64,000 bases of DNA from Actinobacteria bacterium Ga0077560. GTDB lineage: Bacteria > Actinomycetota > Thermoleophilia > Miltoncostaeales > Miltoncostaeaceae. Where the stretch lies: NCBI GenBank assembly GCA_001464275.1, contig LNFL01000139.1, forward strand, positions 1-64,000. The letters are read 5' to 3'. Position numbers and translations under genes: made by a program. The notes beneath the pieces were generated by a model, which did not search any database, had not been told where the DNA came from, and worked only from the letters and a program-made list of their open reading frames with translations. Each line of letters begins with the position of its first letter. Within the stretch, counting starts at the first letter, position 1. Positions 40,918 to 49,703 of this stretch are shown here, piece after piece.

Positions 40918-43611
40918 GTGCTCGTGGCGGCGCTCACCACCGCTGTGTTCGCGGTCGGCACCGTCCTGGCGGTCCGCAACTACCGGGACGACCGGCGCGA
41001 CGCGGAGCGGCTCGCACGGCTGACCGCCCAGGAGGCGGCCGTGCGCGTGGACATGGCCGTCGCGGACCGCATCGCGTTTCTCTCCGGCGTCGCCCGCCTG
41101 CAGGCCGTCGTCGAGAGCGACCGCGCCGGAATCCACGGGGCGCTCTCGCGTCTGGTGCGCGGGGGCCTGGCCGACCAGCTGGGCTGGGTCCGCCCGGACG
41201 GGCGCGTGGCCGTCCTCACCGGTGTGCCGTTGGGGCGAGTACCCGACGCACAGCCCGCCGAGCGCCCCATCATCCGTGAGGTGGTCCGCACCGGACGGCC
41301 CGATGTGAGCGGCGCGCTCAGCACCCCCGGAGATCCCCGGGGCGCGTACGTGGTGGTGACCGTCCCCACCACCGGCGCCGACGGCCGCACCTCGGGGGTG
41401 CTCACCGGGACCCTGCGGCTGGACGACCTCGCCGGGCCCCTTCGGATCGCCGAGGACCAACGCGACCTTCGGCTGCTGGACGCCGCGGGAGGGGTCATCG
41501 CGGGCCGCGGCCGCATCGGCGTCGCGCCCGTGGCGTCGGATCCGGGCACCGTCGCCCTGGTGCGTTCCGGAACGGGCGTCGTCACCGGGAGGCCCGGGCT
41601 CCTCGGTGAGCCCGACCAGATGGTCGCCTACGCCCCGGTGCCGAGCGCGGGCTGGGTGGCGGTGTATCAGCAGCCTCGACTGGAAGCGCTCAGCTCGGCA
41701 CGGCGGGAATTCGGCACCAGGGTGCTCGTGTGGCTGGGGCTCGCCGTCACGGGGATCGCGCTCGCGTGGTTCGTGGGCCGCCGGCTCGACCGGTCCGTGG
41801 CCGGCGAGCGGCTCGCGCGGGGACGTGTGGACCTGCTGCGCCGCACCGGGGCCGCCCTCGCCGCGGCCGTGACCGTCGATGAGGTGACCGCCGCCGCCAT
41901 CTCCGACCCCGAGCTCGGTGCAATCGCCGTGGCCATCTACCGCTGGCCGGACCGGCCCCCGGTCGCGGTGGCCGGCGGGCTCAGCCCCGACCAGGAGCGG
42001 CGGCTGCGCGACCAGGTCCCGCGTCCCGAGGGCCCGGTGGCCCACACGCTCCGCACCGAGACTGCCCACTTCCTGGGGCAGGCGCCCGAGGACGCCGCGG
42101 TCAGCCTCGCCGGCCTCACGAACGGCCCGCGGCCCGCCGCGGCCACCCTCCCCCTTCGCGTGTGGTCCCAGCCGACCGGCGTGATGCTGCTGGCGTTCCC
42201 CGGTCCCCGGCGGTTCTCGGCCGACCAGCAGGCCCTGTTGCGGACGCTGGCCGACCAGACCGCCCAGGCCCTGGACCGCGCCATCCAGCACGAGGCCGAG
42301 CGGGCCCGCCGCCGCCGTGCCGAGCTGCTGGAGCGCCTCTCGACCGCCCTGGAGCGCGAGATGACGGTGCGCGGGCGGGCGCAGCTGGCGACCGAGCTGC
42401 TGATCCCCGACGTCGCGGACTTCGCCAGCATCGAGCGCTTCGACCCTCAGGGGCCGGTGGTGCTGGGGCTCCACCACCGCGACCCGGCGCTGGAGCCGGT
42501 CCTGCGGAGCCTGCGCACCGAGCACCGGCTGTCCCCCGACGAGGAGCACTCGGTCGCGCATGCCGGCATCGAGGGCGGGACGATGCTCATCGAGCGGGTC
42601 ACGCCCGAGCTGATCGCGCAGGTCACGGACGATCCCGGCACGCGCGACCTGCTCCGCCGCCTGGCGCCCACCTCGCACCTCGCGGTACCGCTGCGCGCAC
42701 GCGGGCACCTGGCCGGCGTGCTCGTGCTGGGCCGCGGAGGGACCGGCGGCGGGCACTTCGACGCGGGGGACCTGCGGTTCGGCGAGGAGATCGCGATGCG
42801 CCTGGGCGTGGCCCTGGAGAACGCGCAGCTGTACGAGGAGCAGCGGGAGATCGCACTGGGCCTGCAGCTGTCGCTGCTGCCGGAGTCGGTGCCCGACCTC
42901 CCCGGCAACATCCTGGCCGTGCGGTACCGCCCGGGGCAGCACCACATGGAGGTGGGCGGGGACTGGTACGACGCGCTCGCCCTGCCGGACGGCCGGTTCG
43001 CGCTGGCGGTGGGCGACGTGGTGGGACGCGGGCTGTCGGCCGCGGCGGCCATGGGACGGCTGCGCACCGCCCTCGCCGCGCTCGCGCCGCGCACCTCGGG
43101 CCCCGCGGACCTCCTGCGCGAGCTGGACGCGTTCTCGGAGAGCGTGCCCGGCAGCCAGCTCACCACCCTCACCTACGCAGTGTTCTCACCGCGGACCGGC
43201 CACCTCACGTACGCGTCGGCGGGGCACCCCCCGGGGCTGGTGATCTACCCGGACGGCGTCACCCACTGGCTCCTCGGCGGCCGGTCGGTGCCGCTGCGTT
43301 CGGTCCCGCATCCGGCCCGCGCCCAGGCGGGCGCAGAGCTGCCGCCGGGCGCGAAGCTGCTGCTGTACTCCGACGGGCTGGTCGAGCGGCGGGGGGAGGG
43401 CATCGACGACGGTCTCGACCGCCTCGCCGCCGCAGCCCGCCGGCACCATCTGCTCGCGCCGGAGGACCTGATCGAGGCGCTCGTGAACGACCTGGACGAC
43501 CCGGGCGAGCTGGGCGACGACCTGGTGGTGCTGTGCCTGGAGCACGTCGGCCCGGCCGGCCCGCCGCGAACGGCGTCCCCCCGCCCGGAGGGCGCGCTCA
43601 CCGGGGCGTGA
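40918..43611 (+). CDS. membrane sensor PP2C/SpoIIE-type phosphatase
   Basis: The 897-residue protein starts with a transmembrane helix. An extracytoplasmic dCACHE-like sensor follows (about 30-265), then a second helix (about 267-287), two GAF-like regions (about 310-450 and 470-640) and a PP2C/SpoIIE phosphatase (about 645-880; GGDWYDAL, GDVVGRGLSAA, YSDGLVER). It should dephosphorylate an RsbV-type antagonist such as its upstream neighbour. The start is uncertain: in-frame sequence continues upstream to the STAS stop without an ATG, and GTG 40918 removes the basic residues normally preceding the helix. Confidence 0.85.
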   Translation: MLVAALTTAVFAVGTVLAVRNYRDDRRDAERLARLTAQEAAVRVDMAVADRIAFLSGVARLQAVVESDRAGIHGALSRLVRGGLADQLGWVRPDGRVAVLTGVPLGRVPDAQPAERPIIREVVRTGRPDVSGALSTPGDPRGAYVVVTVPTTGADGRTSGVLTGTLRLDDLAGPLRIAEDQRDLRLLDAAGGVIAGRGRIGVAPVASDPGTVALVRSGTGVVTGRPGLLGEPDQMVAYAPVPSAGWVAVYQQPRLEALSSARREFGTRVLVWLGLAVTGIALAWFVGRRLDRSVAGERLARGRVDLLRRTGAALAAAVTVDEVTAAAISDPELGAIAVAIYRWPDRPPVAVAGGLSPDQERRLRDQVPRPEGPVAHTLRTETAHFLGQAPEDAAVSLAGLTNGPRPAAATLPLRVWSQPTGVMLLAFPGPRRFSADQQALLRTLADQTAQALDRAIQHEAERARRRRAELLERLSTALEREMTVRGRAQLATELLIPDVADFASIERFDPQGPVVLGLHHRDPALEPVLRSLRTEHRLSPDEEHSVAHAGIEGGTMLIERVTPELIAQVTDDPGTRDLLRRLAPTSHLAVPLRARGHLAGVLVLGRGGTGGGHFDAGDLRFGEEIAMRLGVALENAQLYEEQREIALGLQLSLLPESVPDLPGNILAVRYRPGQHHMEVGGDWYDALALPDGRFALAVGDVVGRGLSAAAAMGRLRTALAALAPRTSGPADLLRELDAFSESVPGSQLTTLTYAVFSPRTGHLTYASAGHPPGLVIYPDGVTHWLLGGRSVPLRSVPHPARAQAGAELPPGAKLLLYSDGLVERRGEGIDDGLDRLAAAARRHHLLAPEDLIEALVNDLDDPGELGDDLVVLCLEHVGPAGPPRTASPRPEGALTGA

Positions 43612-44887
43612 CCGCCCGGACCGGCGGCTGCACCACGACGGGGATGGTCATCGTGTGCCCGCCCGCGGTTGCGCGCAGGCGGTAGTGACCCGCCCGGGGG
43701 GCCCGGAGCGTCATGGTGACGTGCCCGGGGCCGGCGGCACGCCGGACGGTCCGCAGCGCCGCGGCGCGCCCGGAGGGCAGCAGCCGCAGTGTCACCACGC
43801 CCCGTCCGCGCATCCGGATGCCCACCCGCATCGGCGTGCCGGCGCGGGGGGCGCCCAGCACGCGCAGGCCCGTCACCCGGGGCAGCGCGGCGGTGGCGCC
43901 CGGCGTGCCGACGGTGACCGTGGTGGTGGCCGTCCCCGCCAGGCCCGCCCGGTCGCGGACGCGCAGGGTCACCGTGCGCACGCCCGCCGACGCCCAGGCG
44001 TGGGTGGCGGTGGCGCCGGTCGCCGTGGCGCCGTCCCCGAAGTCCCATTCCATCTCATCCGAGAGCCCGGAGTCGGTGGGCCCCTCCACCCCGTCGATGC
44101 TGCCGGCCGAGTCGAAGCGCACCGGGACGCCGGGCGCCACGGCGGCCGCCGAAGCGGTGAGACGGGCGGTGGGCGCCCGGCGGTCCAGGAAGATCGTGTC
44201 GGTGACGATCTGGGAGACGTTGCCGTCCACCTCCGAGGGCCCCTTCCCGGCCCGCACGGCGGTGTCGTAGAACCGGGCGCTGATCGTCCGGATGCCGTCG
44301 GGCCCGGCCGCCAGGTACTTCTGCACGCCGGTCACGTACGAGCGGTGGCAGGCAAGCGGGTCGGCGCACGGGAAGTCGCCCTCCGTGAAATCGATGGCCC
44401 CGACCTCGCCGGCGCCGGGCGTGGGGTCCGTGGCCGCGAAGTGCAGCGTCACCGTGAGCCCCGTGGTGTACGGGGCGCCGGCGTCGATGCGCACGGTTCC
44501 CGTCGGCGGGCGAGCGTCGTAGAGGAACGGCGTGGAGGCCGCGGCGGTGCTCGACGCCTCGTTCGCGGTGGCCCGCACCGACAGCGTGTAGGTGGCGCCG
44601 TCGACCGCCGTCCCGGGAACGGCGAACGACGAGGTGCCCGCGCCCGCCAGGTCGGCGCCCAGGGCCGGCGCGGTGGGGCTGGCGAGGTCCACGCGGTACC
44701 CCGGCCCGGTGAGCCCGGGCGCGAAGGTGACCGGTGTCCAGCCCAGGCCCGATCCGGCGGCGACCACCGGCGGGACGGGGACCAGCACCGGTGCGGGGGG
44801 CGGCGCGACCACCGCGTGGGCGGCCGCCGGGACGGCCAGGATCGCCGCCGAGCCGAGGGGGATGAGGTGACGTCGGGTGATCCGCAT
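43598..44887 (-). CDS. secreted PKD-domain protein
   Basis: The 429-residue product has a signal peptide (MRITRRHLIPLGSAAILAVP, cleavage near AAAHA) and several Ig/fibronectin-like beta regions. A PKD domain follows (EMEWDFGDGATATGATATHA; VRTVTLRVRDRAG), then a basic beta-rich C-terminus. Probably an extracellular structural protein. It overlaps the convergent phosphatase gene by 14 nt. The 216-bp upstream gap holds an ACCCCGG-GACAT-CCGGGGT hairpin and a weak GTTTC-N15-GGGTCG match. Confidence 0.8.
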   Translation of the reverse strand: MRITRRHLIPLGSAAILAVPAAAHAVVAPPPAPVLVPVPPVVAAGSGLGWTPVTFAPGLTGPGYRVDLASPTAPALGADLAGAGTSSFAVPGTAVDGATYTLSVRATANEASSTAAASTPFLYDARPPTGTVRIDAGAPYTTGLTVTLHFAATDPTPGAGEVGAIDFTEGDFPCADPLACHRSYVTGVQKYLAAGPDGIRTISARFYDTAVRAGKGPSEVDGNVSQIVTDTIFLDRRAPTARLTASAAAVAPGVPVRFDSAGSIDGVEGPTDSGLSDEMEWDFGDGATATGATATHAWASAGVRTVTLRVRDRAGLAGTATTTVTVGTPGATAALPRVTGLRVLGAPRAGTPMRVGIRMRGRGVVTLRLLPSGRAAALRTVRRAAGPGHVTMTLRAPRAGHYRLRATAGGHTMTIPVVVQPPVRAVTPR

Positions 44888-45103
44888 GGCACGAGTGTCC
44901 GCACCGCGTGACGGCGTCACGCCCCCCGTTCGGACAGGGCCGCGCGGGTCGTGTCGAACGCCCCCGTCCACCCCGGGACATCCGGGGTCACCGGCCGCCG
45001 AAGGCTGCGCACGACCCGCATGCCGGCCACGGGAAACCACCCTTGACCGCCCGCCCGGGGCACCGGCGGGCATGCGCCGGGCGTCCGCTGGGAGAATGGC
45101 GCG

Positions 45104-46290
45104 GTGACCGTGCTCCGTCGTGTCCCCGAGCGTGAGCGCCGCGCCCGGCTGGTGCGGCGGCATCTGCTGGCGCCGTCGGCCCGCACCGACGACGTCGCCG
45201 GGATCGCCGACGCGCTCGTGGCCCTGCACGCGACCTGTCGGCCGCGGCGCGCATGGTGAGCCCATCGCTCGCGCCGGTGGAGGCCGCCCTCCACGAGCGC
45301 CGGTCGGTGGTGCGCCACCACGCAATGCGGCGCACCGTGTGGGTGATGACCCCGCCGGTTGCCCGCGCCGCGCACGCGGCCTGCACCGTTAAGCTCGCCG
45401 CGGTGGAGTGGCGCCTGCTGGAGCGGATGGTCGCCGAGAGCGGCATCGCCGAGGACGCCGCCGCATGGGTCGAGGGCGCGAAGGCCCACACCCTCGCCGC
45501 CCTGCACGAGCTCGGCACGGCCGGCGCCCGTGAGCTCGGGCGGCACGTGCCGGAGCTCACCGCCAAGCTGCTGCTGTCGGTGGGCAAGCCCTACGCCGGC
45601 ACGCAGGGCGCGCATTCGCGGATCCTGCAGAACCTGGGCTTCGACGGGGCGATCATCCGAGGCCGCCCCACCGGCTCGTGGATCGGCGGCGAGTACACCT
45701 GGTCGGTGGCCGGCGACTGGCTGCCGGGCGGGCTCACGGGCGCCGACCCGCGCGAGGCCGCGCGCGAGCTCGCCGATCGGTACCTGCGCGCATTCGGGCC
45801 GGTCACCTCCGCCGACCTGCGGTGGTGGGCCGGATGGACGGCCACCATGGCCGACCGGGCGCTGGCGGACGTGGGCGCCGTGCCCGTGGCGGTCGACGAG
45901 GGCCCGGCATGGCTCCACCCCGGCGACACCGACCCGGTGGACGACGCGGAGCCGTCCGTGGCCCTGCTGCCGTCGCTGGACCCCACGACCATGGGCTGGA
46001 AGCAGCGGACCTGGACCCTCGGCGATCACGGGGCGTTCGCCGGGCCGCTGTTCGACCGCAACGGCAACGCGGGGCCCACGGTGTGGGTGGACGGCCGGGT
46101 GGTGGGCGCATGGGCGCAGCGCCCCGACGGCACGGTGGTGCACCACCTGCTCACGGCGGTGCCCGCACGGCGCGCCGCGCAGGTGGCCCGCGCGGCGGAG
46201 CGGCTCACCGCGTTCCTGGACGGCCAGGTGGTGCGGCCGCGGTACCCCACCGCGCTGCAGGTCGCGCTGACGAACGGGACGGCGCCATGA
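45104..46290 (+). pseudogene. winged-helix DNA-binding-domain protein (HTH_42/YcaQ-like), frame-broken
   Basis: The first frame (GTG 45104) encodes the N-terminal helix ending DALVALHAT. The second continues LSAAARMVSPSLAPVEAALH, MRRTVWVM, RGRPTGSWIGGEYTW and GPLFDRNGNAGPTVWVDGRV to 46290. This is the full HTH_42 family layout; some members are DNA glycosylases. Near 45228 the family's DPATVYL is missing, and the frame shifts with a predicted loss of 19 nt. As given, only a short N-terminal peptide is made. Confidence 0.85.
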
Positions 46291-46571
46291 CCGCCGACCC
46301 GGACGCCCCGTCGATCTGGGTGCGGGTGATCGCCGACGACCGCTTCCGCGCGGCGCTGGTGGAGGACCCGCTGCGCGCCCTCGCCGACGTGGGCCCCACC
46401 ACCGTCTCGGCCGAGCAGGTGCGCCGGCTGGAGGAGATGAGCGCCGACGAGCGCCTGGAGCTGGTGACCGCGATCGTGCGGGAGGCGCACTGGCGCGGCG
46501 GGCAGGCGCGGTTCGGGCGGCTGGGCTCCGACGGGCGCCTGGGCGGACCGGACAACCCGGACATCGCCTGA
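46287..46571 (+). CDS. small helical protein with leader-peptide-like module (94 aa)
   Basis: The N-terminal VRVIADDRFRAALVEDPLRA followed by LADVG is a compact helical module. It resembles the AxxDxxFRxxLLxDPxxALxxxG pattern of LigA-type and nitrile-hydratase-like leader peptides. The remainder is charged and helical, ending in a Gly-rich tail. ATG 46287 overlaps the stop of the winged-helix gene, so it depends on that broken gene for coupled translation. Function is unknown. Confidence 0.65.
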   Translation: MTADPDAPSIWVRVIADDRFRAALVEDPLRALADVGPTTVSAEQVRRLEEMSADERLELVTAIVREAHWRGGQARFGRLGSDGRLGGPDNPDIA

Positions 46572-46627
46572 TCCGCACCCGGGCCGGCCACCATGCGCGG
46601 CGGGCGGGCGTGCGTCATGCTGCCGGC

Positions 46628-47038
46628 ATGCGCGGTCTGCTCATGGTCCTGGGGTTCGGCGCGCTCATCACCGCGGGTCTCGCGATGGTGGCGGCGCTGC
46701 TGGTGCTGGCGCTGCTGATCGCCCCGGCCCTGGTGGCCGTCGCCTGGAACCTGCTGGACTTCGGGCAGGCCATCGGCCTGGGACCCCTCGGGTTCTGGGG
46801 CTGCGTGCTGCTGGGCTGGTTCCTGGCCGCGCCCATGGCGATCCGGCTGATCATGGTGCTCATCGTGTTCATCGCCGACCCCGCATGGCTCGGCGACGCC
46901 GCGCGCGTCCAGTGGCCGGAGCCGACGCTTCGCAACCTCCTGGCCATCGTGATCCTGCTGGTGGTGGCGTCCATGAGCCACGGGCAGTCGACCAAGACGG
47001 CGAAGCGTCGTCCCGCGGCCGAGGCCCCCGGGCCTTGA
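46628..47038 (+). CDS. polytopic membrane protein, unknown
   Basis: The 136-residue product starts MRGLLMVLGFGALITAGLAM and has four hydrophobic segments (about 5-42, 55-75, 78-95, 107-122) with a basic C-terminus. No family is recognised. The in-frame GTG 46610 is an alternative start. Confidence 0.65.
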   Translation: MRGLLMVLGFGALITAGLAMVAALLVLALLIAPALVAVAWNLLDFGQAIGLGPLGFWGCVLLGWFLAAPMAIRLIMVLIVFIADPAWLGDAARVQWPEPTLRNLLAIVILLVVASMSHGQSTKTAKRRPAAEAPGP

Positions 47039-47068
47039 CCCGGGCGGCGGATGGTCGATGATCGTGTG

Positions 47069-47303
47069 ATGGCAACACGCGTCCGCCCACTGGAGCTCGT
47101 CGAGGTCGCTCATCGCCGAGCTGGAGCGCCCCCGCGGGCGCCCGCGGCCCAAGCTGTGCGCGTGCCCCGAGCCCGAGAAGGTGCGGCCCTCCACCCGCCC
47201 ACGGGTGTGCGTGAGCTGCAGCACCGTGCTGAGCCGCTACAACAACAACGTGCAGTGCAACGCCTGCCGCATGGCCGGAAGGTCCTGGGCGCCCGAGGGC
47301 TGA
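47069..47303 (+). pseudogene. small Cys-rich zinc-ribbon-like protein, apparently frame-broken
   Basis: ATG 47069 gives MATRVRPLELVEV, which continues in another frame from about 47110: LIAELERPRGRPRPKLCACP then RVCVSCSTVLSRYNNNVQC and NACR, stopping at 47303. The CxxC...CxxC pair suggests a zinc ribbon. The second frame has no start codon of its own and keeps the genome's third-base bias, so a frame break near 47105 is the best explanation. The family is not recognised. Confidence 0.5.
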
Positions 47304-47317
47304 CGCGGCCGCCGGGG

Positions 47318-47323
47318 TAGGCT
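47318..47323 (+). promoter_or_regulatory. -10 box of a leaderless promoter
   Basis: TAGGCT lies 8 nt before the ATG of the YihY gene, too close for a ribosome binding site, so the mRNA is expected to be leaderless. Confidence 0.55.
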
Positions 47324-47331
47324 GCGCCGCG

Positions 47332-48264
47332 ATGCGGATGCCCGACGAGGAGCCCGGCCGCACCACGGGGCTCGGCGAGCTCGCCGGGGCCCCCGTCGGC
47401 GAGGGGCGGATCGCACGACTGCGGACGCGGGGGCTGGCGCTCGCGGAGCGGGCCACCACGTGGGGCCCGGTGGGGCCCGTCGCCGAGGTGGGCTGGCGGA
47501 CCTTCCGCCGGGACCAGGCCATCGCGGGCAGCGTGCTGGCCTCGGCGATCGCCTACCGCCTGTTCATCTGGCTGCTGCCGCTCACCCTGGTGCTCATCGC
47601 GGCCCTCGGGGTGGTCGCCGATGTCCAGGGCGAGCGCGCCGCCTCCTACGTCGCGGGCGCCGGCATCGGAGACGTCTTCGCCGACTCGGTGGGCGCCGCG
47701 GCCGACACCACGGGGAGGTGGGGCCGCGTCGCGGTGATGCTGAGCGCCGGGGTGGTGCTGCTCTACCAGACCTACGTGCTGCTGCGGGCGCTGCGCGCCG
47801 TGTCGGCGTTCGCGTGGGGCGTTCCGCTGCGGGCCATCCGGCGCCCCCTCACCGCCACGCTGGTGCTGCTGGGACTGCTGCTGGGAACCGTCGCGGTGAC
47901 CGGGCTCACCGGGCGCATCGCGGAGGCCGCCGACGGACCCGCCGGCTGGGTCGTCTCGCTCGCCTCACTGGCGGTGCTCCCCGCGTTCTTCGTGCTGCTG
48001 AGCGTGCTCCTGCTGCCCACCGCGGCCACGCGCTGGACCGACCACTTGCCGGGCGCCGCGGTGTTCTACGTGGCCCTCTCGGCGATCCACCTGTTCAACG
48101 CCCTGGTGCTGTTCCCGTGGATCGCCCGCCAGCAGGAGGCCTACGGCGTGCTGGGCGTCGCGGCGGGCGTGCTGCTGTCGCTGTTCATCCTCGGGCGGGC
48201 CCTGGGGATCTGCGCGGCCCTCAACGCGGTCCTGCACGAGGACCGGAGCGCCCGCCGGGCGTAG
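47332..48264 (+). CDS. YihY/virulence factor BrkB family membrane protein
   Basis: The 310-residue protein has six transmembrane helices and the family signature around AIAGSVLASAIAYRLFIWLL and later YVLLRALRAVSAFAWG, with a C-terminal GVLLSLFILGRALGICAALN. The family's transport or envelope role is unsettled (it is not an RNase despite an old annotation). A basic N-terminus precedes the first helix. ATG 47332 follows a -10 box directly. Confidence 0.85.
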   Translation: MRMPDEEPGRTTGLGELAGAPVGEGRIARLRTRGLALAERATTWGPVGPVAEVGWRTFRRDQAIAGSVLASAIAYRLFIWLLPLTLVLIAALGVVADVQGERAASYVAGAGIGDVFADSVGAAADTTGRWGRVAVMLSAGVVLLYQTYVLLRALRAVSAFAWGVPLRAIRRPLTATLVLLGLLLGTVAVTGLTGRIAEAADGPAGWVVSLASLAVLPAFFVLLSVLLLPTAATRWTDHLPGAAVFYVALSAIHLFNALVLFPWIARQQEAYGVLGVAAGVLLSLFILGRALGICAALNAVLHEDRSARRA

Positions 48265-48289
48265 CGAGGGGGTGTGCCAGGCCCCCTCG
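48265..48289. terminator. hairpin after YihY gene
   Basis: CGAGGGGG and CCCCCTCG pair over 8 bp with a 9-nt loop directly after the stop, before a convergent gene. Confidence 0.5.
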
Positions 48290-48302
48290 CCCGCCCCGCG
48301 CG

Positions 48303-48929
48303 CTACTTGGCGGCGCCGGTGCCGCAGTCCGGGAGGTCGTCCACGTCGATCTCGATCACCACGCCGTCCTGCGGGGGCAGCGCGGCACCCGTGCCGGTGT
48401 CCTTCGCGCCCGGCGGCACGAGCCCGGACGTCACGATCCCCGCCTTCCCCGGGACCGCCGAATACGTGAACTGCGGCGCCTTCGTCGGCGCGGTCCAGCT
48501 GCCGCCGCCCCGCACGGTCACCGTGCCGTCCGGCCCGATCGTGGCCGTCGCGGTCAGGTCCTTGCCGCCCTTCACCGGCCGGGCGGCGACCGGCGCCCCG
48601 TCGGCCGGCGTGGCCGTGATGGTCTGCTCCGGCGCGCCCTCGGGGGCCACCACGCTGCCGCCGTCACCGGCGACGGCCTTCCCGGAGATGATCTTCGCGC
48701 CCTTGGGAAGCGGCATGGCCACGGCCTCCACCGGGACCGCCGTCCCGTCGCCGGCGATCGCGCAGCCCAGGACGGTGACGTCGCCCTCCTTGGGGGCGGG
48801 GCTGTTCCCGGCGAATGCGGGCAGGGCGAACGCCGCGGCGGCGGCGATGGAGCATCCGGCGACGAGCGCCATGGCGCGGCGGCGGGGGCGGCGGGACCTC
48901 ACGGGGTGGTCGGAACCGATCGTGTGCAT
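48303..48929 (-). CDS. secreted protein, unknown
   Basis: The 208-residue product has an Arg-rich N-region and a hydrophobic core (AMALVAGCSIAAAAAFALPA) with cleavage near AFAG. The mature part is beta-rich and Gly/Pro/Thr-rich, ending VVIEIDVDDLPDCGTGAAK. The two mature Cys residues could form a disulfide. AGGAG precedes ATG 48929. It is divergent from the two-component system and shares the 130-bp control region with its direct repeats. Confidence 0.7.
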   Translation of the reverse strand: MHTIGSDHPVRSRRPRRRAMALVAGCSIAAAAAFALPAFAGNSPAPKEGDVTVLGCAIAGDGTAVPVEAVAMPLPKGAKIISGKAVAGDGGSVVAPEGAPEQTITATPADGAPVAARPVKGGKDLTATATIGPDGTVTVRGGGSWTAPTKAPQFTYSAVPGKAGIVTSGLVPPGAKDTGTGAALPPQDGVVIEIDVDDLPDCGTGAAK

Positions 48930-49019
48930 GTGGACTCCTGAGGTGGCGTCGCGGGGGATTCCGCGTCCGCCTCCCCAGACTCGGCGGGGAACCTGGAGCC
49001 CACCTGAAGACCCGGCGGG

Positions 49020-49037
49020 CTTCAGGAGATCTTCAGG
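49020..49037 (+). promoter_or_regulatory. direct repeat CTTCAGG x2, likely response-regulator site
   Basis: Two CTTCAGG copies start 11 nt apart (49020 and 49031), the spacing OmpR/PhoB regulators use. A third copy in inverted orientation lies at 49003-49009. A CAATGCT -10-like box follows, 8-9 nt before the ATG at 49059. Confidence 0.5.
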
Positions 49038-49058
49038 TGTGCCGACAATGCTCGGGCC

Positions 49059-49703
49059 ATGGAACCGAGCATCCTCGTCGTGGACGACGAACCCGCCATC
49101 CGCGACGCCATCCGCGAGGCGCTGCGCGGCCGCGACATCGACGCGCTGCTCGCCCGGGCACGGCCCGACCTGGCGATCCTGGACGTCATGCTCCCGGGTG
49201 CCAACGGCTTCCAGCTCGCCCGGCGCGTGCGCGGGCACGCCGACATCCCGGTCATCTTCCTCACGGCGCGCGACGACCCCGCCTCGCGCCTGCGCGGCTT
49301 CGGCGAGGGCGCGGACGACTACGTGGTGAAGCCGTTCCTCCTGGAGGAGCTGGTGGCCCGCGTCGTGGCGCTGCTGCGGCGATCCGGGCGGCTCACCGGC
49401 GGCGCCATCCAGGTGGACGACCTGATGGTGGACGAGGGCGCCGGCGTCGCCGCCCGCGACGGGCGACCCATCGAGCTCACCGCAACGGAGTTCCGCCTGC
49501 TGGTCCAGCTCGCACGGGGGCGCGGCCGCGTGATCAGCAAGACCCAGCTGCTCACCCAGGTGTGGGGGTACGACCAGTTCGACCCGAACCTGGTGGAGGT
49601 GCACGTGAGCTCGCTCCGGCGCAAGACCGAGGCCGGCGGGATGCGCCGGCTCATCCACACGGTCCGCGGCATGGGCTACGCCCTGCGGCCGGTGGACGGG
49701 TGA
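49059..49703 (+). CDS. OmpR-family response regulator, receiver domain shortened
   Basis: The receiver domain has VVDDEPAIRDAIREALRG, phospho-acceptor Asp in LAILDVMLPGANGF, the Thr in FLTARDD and Lys in YVVKPF. The C-terminal winged helix has ELTATEFRLLVQLARG and HTVRGMGYAL. Between helix 1 and the Asp strand, about 9-11 residues that normally form strand 2 (GYxVxxAxDG) are absent: ALRG runs into RDIDALLARARPDL. The frame is intact. ATG 49059 is close behind a -10 box. Its stop overlaps the kinase start (GTGA). Confidence 0.88.
   Translation: MEPSILVVDDEPAIRDAIREALRGRDIDALLARARPDLAILDVMLPGANGFQLARRVRGHADIPVIFLTARDDPASRLRGFGEGADDYVVKPFLLEELVARVVALLRRSGRLTGGAIQVDDLMVDEGAGVAARDGRPIELTATEFRLLVQLARGRGRVISKTQLLTQVWGYDQFDPNLVEVHVSSLRRKTEAGGMRRLIHTVRGMGYALRPVDG

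Noticed and set aside
44877-45135. Small plus-strand frames in the gap before the winged-helix gene
   Set aside because: They lack ribosome binding sites and have poor third-base bias; the gap looks like control sequence with one hairpin.
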